Shown here one piece after another: positions 24,695 through 32,745 of a stretch of DNA of 64,000 bases. Position 1 is the first letter of the stretch. Each line of letters starts with the position of its first letter. The translations under genes and the position numbers were made by a program. The stretch is from Haloimpatiens lingqiaonensis (GTDB lineage Bacteria > Bacillota > Clostridia > Clostridiales > Clostridiaceae), in the NCBI RefSeq assembly GCF_044502415.1, contig NZ_CP172402.1. One strand, written 5' to 3'. The notes under the pieces were generated by a model. The model was not told the origin of the DNA, ran no database searches, and saw only the letters and a program-made list of their open reading frames with translations.

Positions 24695-25948
24695 ATGAGT
24701 AAAAGTTATTTAAAACAATTACTTACTTATATTAATAAGGTATACGATATAGGTGAAAAAATCAATAACTTAAAAGATAAAAGAATAAAATCTCCAGTAA
24801 AAATTTCAACAATTACCTTCGTGGTGTTATTTGGATTTATGCTTCAGATAAGAAGTTTCAATAGATTAGAACATTGGCTTAAAAAAGGCAAGTTTAAAAA
24901 AGTAATACCTAAAAAAACTAAAATGCCACGCATTGATGCCGTTAGGCGCTCCTTAAGTGATTTTGATTTAGATGGATTAAAAGAAATTCATAAACATATA
25001 ATAAAAACCATTGTAAAAAATAAAGTATTTAGAAATGGTACTATAGATAAATTAAAAGTAGTTGCCATAGACGGTGTAGAGCTATTTGAAAGCACTAAAA
25101 AGTGTTGTGATAAATGCCTTACAAGAGTTGATAAAAATGGAACTACTCATTATTTTCATAGAACAGTAGTATGTACAACCGTAGGTTCTGATCCACACAT
25201 TATTTTAGGGCAAGAGATGCTTGAGCCTAAAAAGGACAGTTCAGATAAGGATGAGGGGGAAACTACAGGTGGCAAAAGACTAATCAGAAGACTTTATAAA
25301 GAGTATCATCATTTTGCAGATATTATAGTTGCTGACGCTTTATATTGTAAGTCTACTTGGATTAAAGAAGTACTCTCTATAGGAATGAATGCAGTAGTAA
25401 GGGTTAAAGATGAACGACTTCATATTGTAAAAGATGCACTAGCTTTATTTAAGTGCCGTGAGGCAGATAAAGAATGGATAGTTAATAAAAAAAATAAAAA
25501 TTATTTAAAGATAAAAGCTTGGGATGAAGATAACTTTGAAATGGCTGATTCAGAAATAAAAGTAAGGTTTATAAAATTTATAGAAGAAGTTCATACTGGA
25601 GATAAGGTAGAAATTAAAGAAGCATGGATTATAACAACAGACAAATTTACATCAGTAGAAACCTTATGGAAGATAATGCATAAAAGATGGGACATTGAAA
25701 ATAATGTATTTCATCAGTTAAAAACAGAATGGCATTTAGATCATTGTTTTCTTCATAGCCCTACGGGCGTAGAAACAGTGGCAATGTTTTTAATACTAGC
25801 ATTTAATTTGATGCAATTGTACTTTTTTAGGTGTATAAGATCCTTCAGAAAAAAACGAATGCTTCAAATAGATATTGTTGAAGATATAAGAGATGAGAGA
25901 TTTACTATAGAAGATGACTGGATCAATCCACTATTTGTAAAGACTTAA
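24695..25948 (+). CDS. IS4-family DDE transposase
   Basis: 417 residues. Candidate DDE residues are in 'V-V-A-I-D-G-V-E-L-F', 'I-I-V-A-D-A-L-Y-C' and 'K-R-W-D-I-E-N-N-V-F-H-Q-L-K', with the R-x3-E-x6-K spacing of IS4 enzymes. A Cys cluster ('K-C-C-D-K-C-L') lies between the first two. ATG 24695 is about 8 bases after the AAGGATG RBS; the longer frame from 24626 would begin in the promoter. The frame is intact and the ends match, so the element is probably functional. Confidence 0.9.
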   Translation: MSKSYLKQLLTYINKVYDIGEKINNLKDKRIKSPVKISTITFVVLFGFMLQIRSFNRLEHWLKKGKFKKVIPKKTKMPRIDAVRRSLSDFDLDGLKEIHKHIIKTIVKNKVFRNGTIDKLKVVAIDGVELFESTKKCCDKCLTRVDKNGTTHYFHRTVVCTTVGSDPHIILGQEMLEPKKDSSDKDEGETTGGKRLIRRLYKEYHHFADIIVADALYCKSTWIKEVLSIGMNAVVRVKDERLHIVKDALALFKCREADKEWIVNKKNKNYLKIKAWDEDNFEMADSEIKVRFIKFIEEVHTGDKVEIKEAWIITTDKFTSVETLWKIMHKRWDIENNVFHQLKTEWHLDHCFLHSPTGVETVAMFLILAFNLMQLYFFRCIRSFRKKRMLQIDIVEDIRDERFTIEDDWINPLFVKT

Positions 25949-26135
25949 CTTTAAAATAAAATTGGAAATTATTTATTAAGATTTCGTGGGGTAGGGGTAA
26001 GTGTATCTATTTTTGCGACCTATCGGTCTGCGGGCTTACCAGCCCTTTAAGTAAATGTAAAAAGATACAATTCCAGTAAAAATAAAATTTTTACTGGAAT
26101 TTAGGTGCTAAATCTCTGCTATTTTGTCTATGGGC

Positions 26136-26164
26136 TTTACAATATAATACTACCATTGTATAAT
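26136..26164 (+). promoter_or_regulatory. hflX promoter
   Basis: TTTACA (26136-26141), 17-base spacer, TATAAT (26159-26164). It begins 8 bases beyond the IS4 target duplication, so the insertion just missed it. Transcription from about 26171 gives a leader of some 730 nt before hflX. Confidence 0.75.
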
Positions 26165-26213
26165 ATATAATATAAATCATATTAATGGAAACTGTCTGAA
26201 AGGAGACTGTAAA

Positions 26214-26297
26214 ATGATTAATTTAATATTTGGAAATAAGTTGAGAAATAATTTAACAATAAAATATGCAGTCTGCTGTCAGAGAAAGTTCTTATAA
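26214..26297 (+). CDS. leader ORF 1 upstream of hflX (27 residues)
   Basis: ATG 26214 has an excellent RBS (AAAGGAGA, 26200-26207) at 6-7 bases. The peptide reads MINLIFGNKLRNNL then TIKYAVCCQRKFL. It lies before the three terminators, as expected for a sensor ORF whose translation decides attenuation. No homologue is recognised. Confidence 0.45.
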   Translation: MINLIFGNKLRNNLTIKYAVCCQRKFL

Positions 26298-26473
26298 TTT
26301 ATTAGCAATTTATCATAATGAGTGTGGCTTGTGTTTGTATGAGTTAAATTGTGTTTAATACAAGCAACATTATATTAATATATAACAGTATTGATATTTA
26401 AAAGTAGTGATACTTAAAGATATTGATATTTATATTTATGAGTTGTTTTTTGCTAATATTATATATGTAATTG

Positions 26474-26499
26474 ACCGCAGATATATAAACTGCGGTTTT
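26474..26499 (+). terminator. hflX leader terminator 1
   Basis: ACCGCAG (26474-26480) pairs with CTGCGGT (26490-26496), then TTTG. The T run is short, so it may be weak. Confidence 0.6.
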
Positions 26500-26519
26500 G
26501 TTAATATAATAAGTTAATT

Positions 26520-26546
26520 AACCGTGGAGAAATCTACGGTTTTTTA
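26520..26546 (+). terminator. hflX leader terminator 2
   Basis: AACCGT (26520-26525) pairs with ACGGTT (26536-26541), followed by TTTTT. Confidence 0.65.
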
Positions 26547-26574
26547 TATTTATTTTCAAAGGTTATGCTAAAGG

Positions 26575-26622
26575 CTGCAGTATGCTTCTAGATATTTATT
26601 CTAGGGTAACTGCAGTTTTTTT
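26575..26622 (+). terminator. hflX leader terminator 3
   Basis: CTGCAGT (26575-26581) pairs with ACTGCAG (26609-26615), inner CTAGA/TCTAG, then TTTTTTT. The strongest of the three. Confidence 0.75.
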
Positions 26623-26682
26623 ATAACTAAAATAAACGGGAGCACATGGAGCTTGTTCCTAATTTATAAGGGGGTTATGAAA

Positions 26683-26715
26683 ATGAGAATTTGGATGAGA
26701 ATACGTTATTTTTAA
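26683..26715 (+). CDS. leader ORF 2 upstream of hflX, MRIWMRIRYF
   Basis: ATG 26683 is 8 bases after AAGGGGG; ATG 26677 in the same frame would add M-K. The 10-residue peptide contains R6-I-R8, an Arg-X-Arg (+X+) motif, known from Erm leader peptides as the main site of macrolide-dependent ribosome stalling. It ends 188 bases before hflX. GGAGCT (26648-26653) just upstream can pair with AGCTCC (26830-26835), giving alternative leader folds. Confidence 0.5.
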   Translation: MRIWMRIRYF

Positions 26716-26903
26716 CAAATATATTAAAACAATTACAGATTAGTTTATCTGATGGCTGCTTAACGTAAAATTTCCATTGTACATTAAATGAGAATGCAGT
26801 GGTGGCTATATTCACGGAGAATAATTTTAAGCTCCCTATGGAGCAAAACTTTCAATGAAAAAAGAACTTAGATTATTTACTAAATTTAAATAGGGGTGAT
26901 TTT

Positions 26904-28706
26904 ATGATACAAGGAAATACTGATGGTATAAGAAAATCTATTTTAGAAAGAATTGAAAATTTATATGATATAAGTATAGATAAATATAGTATTTTTACTT
27001 ATGAATTGGTAGATGAAATGAATAAGATTACTAGCATAATAAAAAGGGAAATAAGTGTAGCTATAGATAGAAAGGGAAAAATTCTTAGCGTTATAGTTGG
27101 TGACAGTAGAAGCGCCCAGATGCCATTTATTGAGGATAGAGGGAAAAGACTTAGCGGTATTAGGGTAATTCACACTCATCCTAGTGGAAATCCTAAGCTT
27201 TCTTCACTAGACATATCAGCTCTTTTAGATATGAAATTAGATGCTGTGGTATCCATTGGAGTTAAGGAGAATACTGGAGATGTTAAGGTAAATATAGGTT
27301 TATGTGATGTATATGATAAAACTTTAATTTGTAGTGAATTTAAAAATTTAAGTATTAAAAAGTCTATGGATTTTCAGTTTAGAGATAAAATTGAGTATGT
27401 AGATAAAATTATTTCAGAGATTGAAGTGTGTGAGGAAGGCGTTGAAAGAGCAATTTTAGTCAGCACAGATAGCGAAGAGAGTTTAGAGGAGCTTCAGGGA
27501 CTTGCAGAGGCTTGTAGAGTACTTCCTGTATATAAGGTTTTTCAGAAAAAGAATAGAATAGATTCAGCTTATTATACAGGTCAAGGAAAGGCTCAAGAAT
27601 TAGCTTATTTAAGGCAAATTAAAAATGCAAATCTTGTGGTTTTTGATGATGAATTATCTGGATCACAGGTTAGAAATCTTGAAGAAAGAATTGGATGCAA
27701 GGTAATAGATAGAACCACATTGATATTAGAAATATTTGCAAAAAGGGCTAAAAGTAAGCAAGCGAAATTGCAGGTAGAGCTAGCTATACTTAGGCATAGA
27801 CTTTCAAGGCTAAGAGGTTTTGGTGCAGATCTTGATAAGATAAAAGGTGGCGTAGGTGTTAAAGGTGGTATAGGTTCAAGAGGAGCTGGCGAAAAGAAGC
27901 TTGAAACAGATAGAAGATATATAGAAAAAAGAATACAGGATATTAAAGAGGAACTTTTAAGAGTAGTTTCCAATAGAGCAGTTCAAAGGGAAAATAGAAA
28001 TAATGGAAATATAAGCAAAGTGGCCTTGGTGGGGTATACTAATGCAGGTAAGTCTACCCTACGAAATAAGCTTTGTGAGATTTCATCTTGTAACAGTAAT
28101 TTAAAAAATGGAGTGTTTGAGGCAGATATGCTTTTTGCTACCTTAGATACTACTGTAAGGGCTATATCTCTAGAGGATAATAGAAAGATTGCCTTATCGG
28201 ATACTGTTGGATTTATAAGTAAACTTCCTCATGAGTTAGTAGAAGCTTTTAAGTCAACTTTAGAGGAAGTTATAGAAGCTGATGTTCTTTTGCATGTGGT
28301 GGATGCTTCAAGTAACGAGGCTTTAGAGCAGATAAAAGCCGTTAATGATGTGCTAGAAGAGTTAAATGTGTTAAACAAAAATATCATAATTATTCTTAAT
28401 AAAATTGATAAAGCTTCTGAAGCTAACTTAGAAGTTTTGAGGAATCTTTTAAAGGATGAGAATATAGTAGAAGTAAGTGCTGCAACTGGGGAAAACCTAA
28501 ACTTATTGCTAAAAACTATAGGTCAAGAAATTCCCTTAAAACTTATACAAAAGGAATTTATTATTCCATATAACCAGCAGGCTATGGTTTCTATGCTTCA
28601 TGAAACTTGTAATATTGTGAAGGAAGATTACAGGGAAGAAGGAGCTTACATCAAGGCGCAAGTGTACGAAGAAATATATGAAAGATGCAAAAAATTTGAG
28701 GTTTAA
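26904..28706 (+). CDS. hflX: ribosome-splitting GTPase HflX with N-terminal JAMM-like domain
   Basis: 600 residues, longer than the usual 400-430. Residues about 40-150 contain H90-T-H92-x7-S100-x2-D103, the full JAMM/MPN metal motif, with E49 upstream as possible catalytic Glu. Residues about 180-370 are the HflX nucleotide-binding and helical region ('Y-Y-T-G-Q-G-K', 'G-G-I-G-S-R-G-A-G-E'). The G domain has G1 'G-Y-T-N-A-G-K-S-T', G3 'D-T-V-G-F-I' and G4 'N-K-I-D'. HflX splits stalled 70S ribosomes and gives macrolide/lincosamide or heat tolerance in other bacteria. RBS AGGGGTGA precedes ATG 26904. Confidence 0.95.
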   Translation: MIQGNTDGIRKSILERIENLYDISIDKYSIFTYELVDEMNKITSIIKREISVAIDRKGKILSVIVGDSRSAQMPFIEDRGKRLSGIRVIHTHPSGNPKLSSLDISALLDMKLDAVVSIGVKENTGDVKVNIGLCDVYDKTLICSEFKNLSIKKSMDFQFRDKIEYVDKIISEIEVCEEGVERAILVSTDSEESLEELQGLAEACRVLPVYKVFQKKNRIDSAYYTGQGKAQELAYLRQIKNANLVVFDDELSGSQVRNLEERIGCKVIDRTTLILEIFAKRAKSKQAKLQVELAILRHRLSRLRGFGADLDKIKGGVGVKGGIGSRGAGEKKLETDRRYIEKRIQDIKEELLRVVSNRAVQRENRNNGNISKVALVGYTNAGKSTLRNKLCEISSCNSNLKNGVFEADMLFATLDTTVRAISLEDNRKIALSDTVGFISKLPHELVEAFKSTLEEVIEADVLLHVVDASSNEALEQIKAVNDVLEELNVLNKNIIIILNKIDKASEANLEVLRNLLKDENIVEVSAATGENLNLLLKTIGQEIPLKLIQKEFIIPYNQQAMVSMLHETCNIVKEDYREEGAYIKAQVYEEIYERCKKFEV

Positions 28707-28710
28707 AACC

Positions 28711-28977
28711 AGGACAACCCGGGGACGGTTCATTAATTTTATAGATCATTTATAGGTTGAGTATGCAAAAAATGTTTACATTTTGAATTATTGCTGTATA
28801 ATTAATTAGTAATATGTTAATTACTTTATAGAAATTAATTGAGTAAATCACATAATTTTTTTTTAATAAAATCTTATGAATATATGATATAGACTCAATT
28901 GTCGGAATAGGACAACCTGGGGACGGTTCATTATATTTATTAGTATTTAGCAGGACAACCTGGGGACGGTTCATTAA
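28711..28977 (+). repeat. three GGGGACGGTTC repeats in direct orientation
   Basis: Copies at 28711-28736, 28909-28933 and 28952-28977, each AGGACAACC(C/T)GGGGACGG followed by TTCATTA. The first begins 5 bases after the hflX stop codon. Confidence 0.9.
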
Positions 28978-29078
28978 TTTTATAAATTATAGGCTGAGTA
29001 TGCAAAAAATGTTTACATTTTGAATTATTGCTGTATAATTAATTAGTAATATGTTAGTTACTTTACAGGATTTAATTA
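28711..29078 (+). repeat. direct duplication of about 125 bp
   Basis: 28711-28836 and 28952-29078 share the dispersed repeat plus the same downstream sequence (TGAGTATGCAAAAAATGTTT onward, to the TATTAATTA-like end) with few changes. Further on, ATGATAACTTTATAGTT occurs twice (about 29113 and 29180). No gene is seen from 28707 to 29341. Confidence 0.8.
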
Positions 29079-29341
29079 ATTATACAGCTATATTATTTTA
29101 ATAAGCAGGTTTATGATAACTTTATAGTTACTGATAGATCTGTTAATGTCATTTTAATTTAATGCCCTTGAAAGCGTTCATGATAACTTTATAGTTTCTC
29201 ATAGATTAGTAAACTTGATTTATTGGGTAGAGGAAAATGTTGGAGAGATTAAAAAAAGAAGCTTTTTTTTAGAAATTTTTTTAGAAAAGTAAGTGTTGAT
29301 CTTTGTAAAATTGCAAATAATATGTGACAGGAGGAATTTAC

Positions 29342-29893
29342 ATGAATACTGTTATAGAAAACATAAAGAAAAGAAGAAGTATAAGAGATTATAAAAAGGA
29401 ACAAATAAAAGAAGAAGAATTACAGGCAATCTTAGAAGCAGGTACCTATGCTCCTTCTGGTTGTAATGCTCAGTCATGGCACTTTACTGTTATTCAAGAC
29501 AGAGAGCTAATTGGGCTTATGAGCAATGTGGCAAAGGAAAAATTAAAAACTTCTTCAGATGAAGGCTTTAGAAATATGGCAAATAATAAAGATTTAGACT
29601 TAACACATGGAGCACCAACTTTAGTGGTGGTATCAGGTAAGCAAGATGCTTATTCACCATTAACTGATTGCTCTGCTGCTATACAAAATATGCTTCTTGC
29701 AGCGGAAAGTTTAGATATAGGTTCACTTTGGATAGGACTTATTGAACTTTCTTTTGACCATGAAGAGGTGGCTAGAAAATTAAACATACCAGAAGGATAT
29801 AAGCCATACTATGGAGTTGCTCTTGGCTATAAAGGTGCCGGAGAAACTAGAGCTCCTAGAAGAAAAGAAAATGTTATAAGTTATATTAGGTAG
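29342..29893 (+). CDS. nitroreductase-family FMN oxidoreductase
   Basis: 183 residues. FMN-phosphate contacts lie in 'R-R-S-I-R-D-Y' and 'A-P-S-G-C-N-A-Q-S-W'. The dimer/FMN region 'G-S-L-W-I-G' and the closing 'Y-G-V-A-L-G-Y-K-G' are as in clostridial nitroreductases of about 170-190 residues. It should reduce nitroaromatics, quinones or related electrophiles with NAD(P)H; the physiological substrate is unknown. ATG 29342 follows AGGAGG (29330-29335); GTG 29324 lies before that RBS. Monocistronic. Confidence 0.92.
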   Translation: MNTVIENIKKRRSIRDYKKEQIKEEELQAILEAGTYAPSGCNAQSWHFTVIQDRELIGLMSNVAKEKLKTSSDEGFRNMANNKDLDLTHGAPTLVVVSGKQDAYSPLTDCSAAIQNMLLAAESLDIGSLWIGLIELSFDHEEVARKLNIPEGYKPYYGVALGYKGAGETRAPRRKENVISYIR

Positions 29894-29981
29894 TTATTAA
29901 TCCAACTTTCGTAGTTATAACGTAAAAATGTGAATTTTAAATTAAGAAATTTTATTTATCTAATGTGAGTTTAAAATTTAT

Positions 29982-30023
29982 ATGCGAAAGTTGAGCTATT
30001 AAGAATGTAAGTTTAAAGTTTAT
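29982..30023 (+). repeat. 42-bp tandem repeat, unit 1 (split by IS66 copy B)
   Basis: The unit begins ATGCGAAAGTTGAGCTATTA. Units 2 and 3 start at 32607 and 32649 beyond the IS. Removing the IS restores a regular 42-bp period. Confidence 0.8.
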
Positions 30024-30115
30024 ATGTAAGCGTCAAAGTTTTAGCACCTTTAATAATTCCAAGAATAGTATTAAAATATCCTAGTAAGGCAAGAATATGC
30101 TTTACTAGGATTAAT

Positions 30116-31750
30116 TTATTTTTTATCTTTAATTTTCATATTTTCAGGAATCTTATCATTCCAAGGCATAAGATTCTCTAAGCTTTCGCTATCGTATATA
30201 TCTATCTTTGATAGATTATCAAATAGATAGACTAAGTACCTTTCTACAACTAAATTATTAGCCTTGGCAGTTTCAACAATACTATAAATATTGCTACTTG
30301 CAGTTGCACCCTTAGCAGTGTTAGCAAATAAGAAATTTTTTCTTCCTATAACGAAAGGCTTAATTGCTCTTTCCGCAGCATTATTATCAACTTCTAGAGA
30401 ACCATCTAATAATACATTTTTTAATCCTGGTAAATGCTTTTTAGCATACTCAAGTGCCTTACCTAACGGACTTCTTGGAAGAGCATCTTTTATTTCTCTT
30501 TCAACATAATCAATAAAGTTATCTATAATTGGAGCTAGTTTCTCAGTTCTTATTTTAAATCTAATATCATAATAATTTTCATCACTTGAATAAGATTCTC
30601 TAAGTTCTTTTTCAAGCTTATAAATTTGCTCACAATAATTAAACCCTATTAATCCTCTAGAATTTTTTAGAGCTTCTTCATCTAAATCTACTATTATATT
30701 ATGAAAGTATCTTCTTATATGAGCTAAGCAATATACCCTTGTAGCTCCGCTGACGGAATTGTATCCAGTATATCCATCCGTTTGGAGAAAACCTTTAAAA
30801 TCTCCTAAGAAATTTTTAGGGCAAGAGCTTGATCTAGTACTTTGATAATCATACAAAATTACTGGCTTTAAATTGGTGTCACTCATATATAACCACATAT
30901 ACTTTTTAGATTTAGAATCTTTGCCATTATCATTAATTACTTTAAGAGTAGTTTCATCAGCATGAATGTAATTACGGCTAAGCAATTCTTTTTTCATATG
31001 GTTATATATTGGCTCTAAAGCATCTGCTGCAGACATAGTCCAATTGCATAGAGTTTGCCTTGAAAGAGTAGCTCCCATCATATCAAAGTAAGTTTCTTGC
31101 CTATATAGTGGCATTGCATGTTGATATTTAAGTATTAGAGTATGTGCAATTAACTCATTTGAGGCCATGCTATTATAAAAAATTGTTTTAGGGGCTTCTG
31201 GTGAAACTATTTTACTTTCACCAGTGGCTCTTTCGCATGTTTTACAAGCGTAGCTATAAATAACATGCTCCTCAATTATTAATTTAGCAGGAATGTATTT
31301 AACAATCTCTTTTCTAGATTTAACTCCGATAGGAGTAAGCTTTTCACCACATTCTCTGCAGTTAAGATCCTCACCTTCTAATTTATGTTCAACAACAACT
31401 CTTTCTAAATTAGCTAAATTATCTTTCTTTCCAGTATAATTGCTTTTCTTAGCTCTTTTATATGTAATTTCCTCTAAAGTAGGTTCTTCTACCTTTGAAT
31501 CACTATGTTTTTCAGCCTCGTTAAAAAAAGATAATTGATTAACATCTACTTGTTCACTGGATGCTCCAAATATCTTTCTATTTCTATTAGATATAACACC
31601 TTTTAAGAATTCTAATTCATTTTTAAGTTTTCTTATTTCTTCATCTTTTGAGCTTAATTCTTTATCTTTTTCATTAATTTCATTTTCCATTTTTTCAATT
31701 AATGCTTTTGTATTTTCATCAAGCTCATTAGTTAAAAATTCGTGACTCAT
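30116..31750 (-). CDS. tnpC: IS66 transposase TnpC, copy B
   Basis: 544 residues, identical to the product at 12679-14313: coiled coil, zinc finger, and DDE core with 'H-A-D-E-T' and 'N-N-A-A-E-R-A-I'. Identity of the two copies indicates recent transposition. Confidence 0.97.
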   Translation of the reverse strand: MSHEFLTNELDENTKALIEKMENEINEKDKELSSKDEEIRKLKNELEFLKGVISNRNRKIFGASSEQVDVNQLSFFNEAEKHSDSKVEEPTLEEITYKRAKKSNYTGKKDNLANLERVVVEHKLEGEDLNCRECGEKLTPIGVKSRKEIVKYIPAKLIIEEHVIYSYACKTCERATGESKIVSPEAPKTIFYNSMASNELIAHTLILKYQHAMPLYRQETYFDMMGATLSRQTLCNWTMSAADALEPIYNHMKKELLSRNYIHADETTLKVINDNGKDSKSKKYMWLYMSDTNLKPVILYDYQSTRSSSCPKNFLGDFKGFLQTDGYTGYNSVSGATRVYCLAHIRRYFHNIIVDLDEEALKNSRGLIGFNYCEQIYKLEKELRESYSSDENYYDIRFKIRTEKLAPIIDNFIDYVEREIKDALPRSPLGKALEYAKKHLPGLKNVLLDGSLEVDNNAAERAIKPFVIGRKNFLFANTAKGATASSNIYSIVETAKANNLVVERYLVYLFDNLSKIDIYDSESLENLMPWNDKIPENMKIKDKK

Positions 31751-31839
31751 AGTTACCCCTTTAGCTTTATTTGATATTTCTATTATACCACAAAACCCTT
31801 GAAATTACTATACTTCAAGGGTTCAAAGTTGATATTTTT

Positions 31840-32190
31840 TTAATAATAGTTACTTGCTTTTACAGGTTTAAATTTAGATTTTGTTCTTACTTCATAGCCT
31901 TTTAAAAGCCAACGTAATTCATCAATATTAATCTTTAATGCATCGGCAGCTGTCGCTGGCCATTTGAAGCGATTAGCTTCTAAACGGTGATAATATAGCC
32001 AAAAACCTTCGTCAAAGTGAAGAATTTTTAATTTATCCATTTTCTTGTTGCAAAAAACAAATAGTGCTTTATCAAAAGGATCTAACTTAAATTGGTTTTG
32101 CACTATCATAACTAAACCATCAATACTTTTTCTTAAATCCGTATAACCGCAGGCAAGATAGACTTTTTCTACCTTATCTATATTTAACAT
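31840..32190 (-). CDS. tnpB: IS66 accessory protein TnpB, copy B
   Basis: 116 residues, identical to the product at 12239-12589. Overlaps tnpA by 7 bases, as in copy A. Confidence 0.95.
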   Translation of the reverse strand: MLNIDKVEKVYLACGYTDLRKSIDGLVMIVQNQFKLDPFDKALFVFCNKKMDKLKILHFDEGFWLYYHRLEANRFKWPATAADALKINIDELRWLLKGYEVRTKSKFKPVKASNYY

Positions 32191-32516
32191 TTTAGAATTA
32201 ACTCCTTAATTATTGCTGTTATTAAAGTAGCTTCGCTAACAGGAATAAGGATATTAGCATTGCCTACATTAATTTTTACTTCTTTTAATGTAGATTTATT
32301 TTCTTTAGTATTATCAACTTTACTATTCAAAGAAATAGCCTGAAAAACAGGTTCTTTACTTTCAATTGCCTTTTCTACTCTTTTTTTATGGTAATAAAAT
32401 TGACTCTTATTAAGGTTATTCTCAGCACAGAAATCTTTCACTGTTATTGTATCTTTAACAGAGTTAAATTTATTTAAATATTCCTCCCAAGCATCATTAT
32501 CTAATTTTTTATACAT
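32184..32516 (-). CDS. tnpA: IS66 accessory protein TnpA, copy B
   Basis: 110 residues from ATG 32516 (RBS GGGAGG), identical to the product at 11913-12245. Confidence 0.9.
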   Translation of the reverse strand: MYKKLDNDAWEEYLNKFNSVKDTITVKDFCAENNLNKSQFYYHKKRVEKAIESKEPVFQAISLNSKVDNTKENKSTLKEVKINVGNANILIPVSEATLITAIIKELILKC

Positions 32517-32606
32517 AAGTAAACCTCCCATTGATAATCTTTTACTTAAGTTTATCAATGAGAGGGTATGTTTTCTAGATACTTAATTTTTGACGCTTAC
32601 GTTTAT

Positions 32607-32690
32607 ATGCGAAAGTTAAGCTATTAAAAATGTAAGTTTAAAGTTTGTATGCGAAAGTTAAGCTATTAAAAATTTATTTTTAAAATTTAA
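32607..32690 (+). repeat. 42-bp tandem repeat, units 2 and 3
   Basis: ATGCGAAAGTTAAGCTATTA starts at 32607 and 32649, exactly 42 bases apart; the third unit decays towards its end. Confidence 0.8.
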
Positions 32691-32699
32691 TATGCAAGT

Positions 32700-32742
32700 A
32701 AGAAGTACCCAATTTGAAAAATCTTCAATATGGGTACTTCTT
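32700..32742 (-). terminator. terminator of the SNF2 helicase gene
   Basis: AAGAAGTACCCA (32700-32711) pairs with TGGGTACTTCTT (32731-32742), a perfect 12-bp stem just after the minus-strand stop codon. Confidence 0.75.
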
Positions 32743-32745
32743 AAA

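Larger units (their letters stand above)
24508..26118 (+). mobile_element. IS4-like insertion sequence (1611 bp)
   Basis: Inverted ends CAGAAGTTTAGCACTTAAA (left) and the complement of CAGAGATTTAGCACCTAAA (right, ending 26118). The 9-bp duplication CTATTTTGT is exact at 24499-24507 and 26119-26127. It lies 44 bases from the ISLre2 element and directly upstream of the hflX promoter. A GC-rich hairpin region (about 25986-26045) follows the transposase gene. Confidence 0.92.
30026..32600 (-). mobile_element. IS66-family insertion sequence, copy B (2575 bp, inverted)
   Basis: Same length and identical encoded proteins as copy A, on the opposite strand. Ends GTAAGCGTCAAA at 30026 and its complement at 32600. 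The target duplication GTTTATAT is exact at 30018-30025 and 32601-32608. It is inserted in a 42-bp tandem repeat. Confidence 0.97.

Noticed and set aside
26214..26715. Known antibiotic-sensing leader (ErmC-, Cat- or ABC-F-type) as an established annotation
   Set aside because: The peptides match none of the known leaders except for the Arg-X-Arg motif; presented as a hypothesis instead.
30291..30509. Open frame opposite IS66 tnpC (also at 13920-14138)
   Set aside because: Present in both copies only because the IS is identical; no RBS and no domain.
29982..32690. Possible CRISPR array in the 42-bp repeats
   Set aside because: The units are contiguous, without unique spacers; no cas genes in the window.
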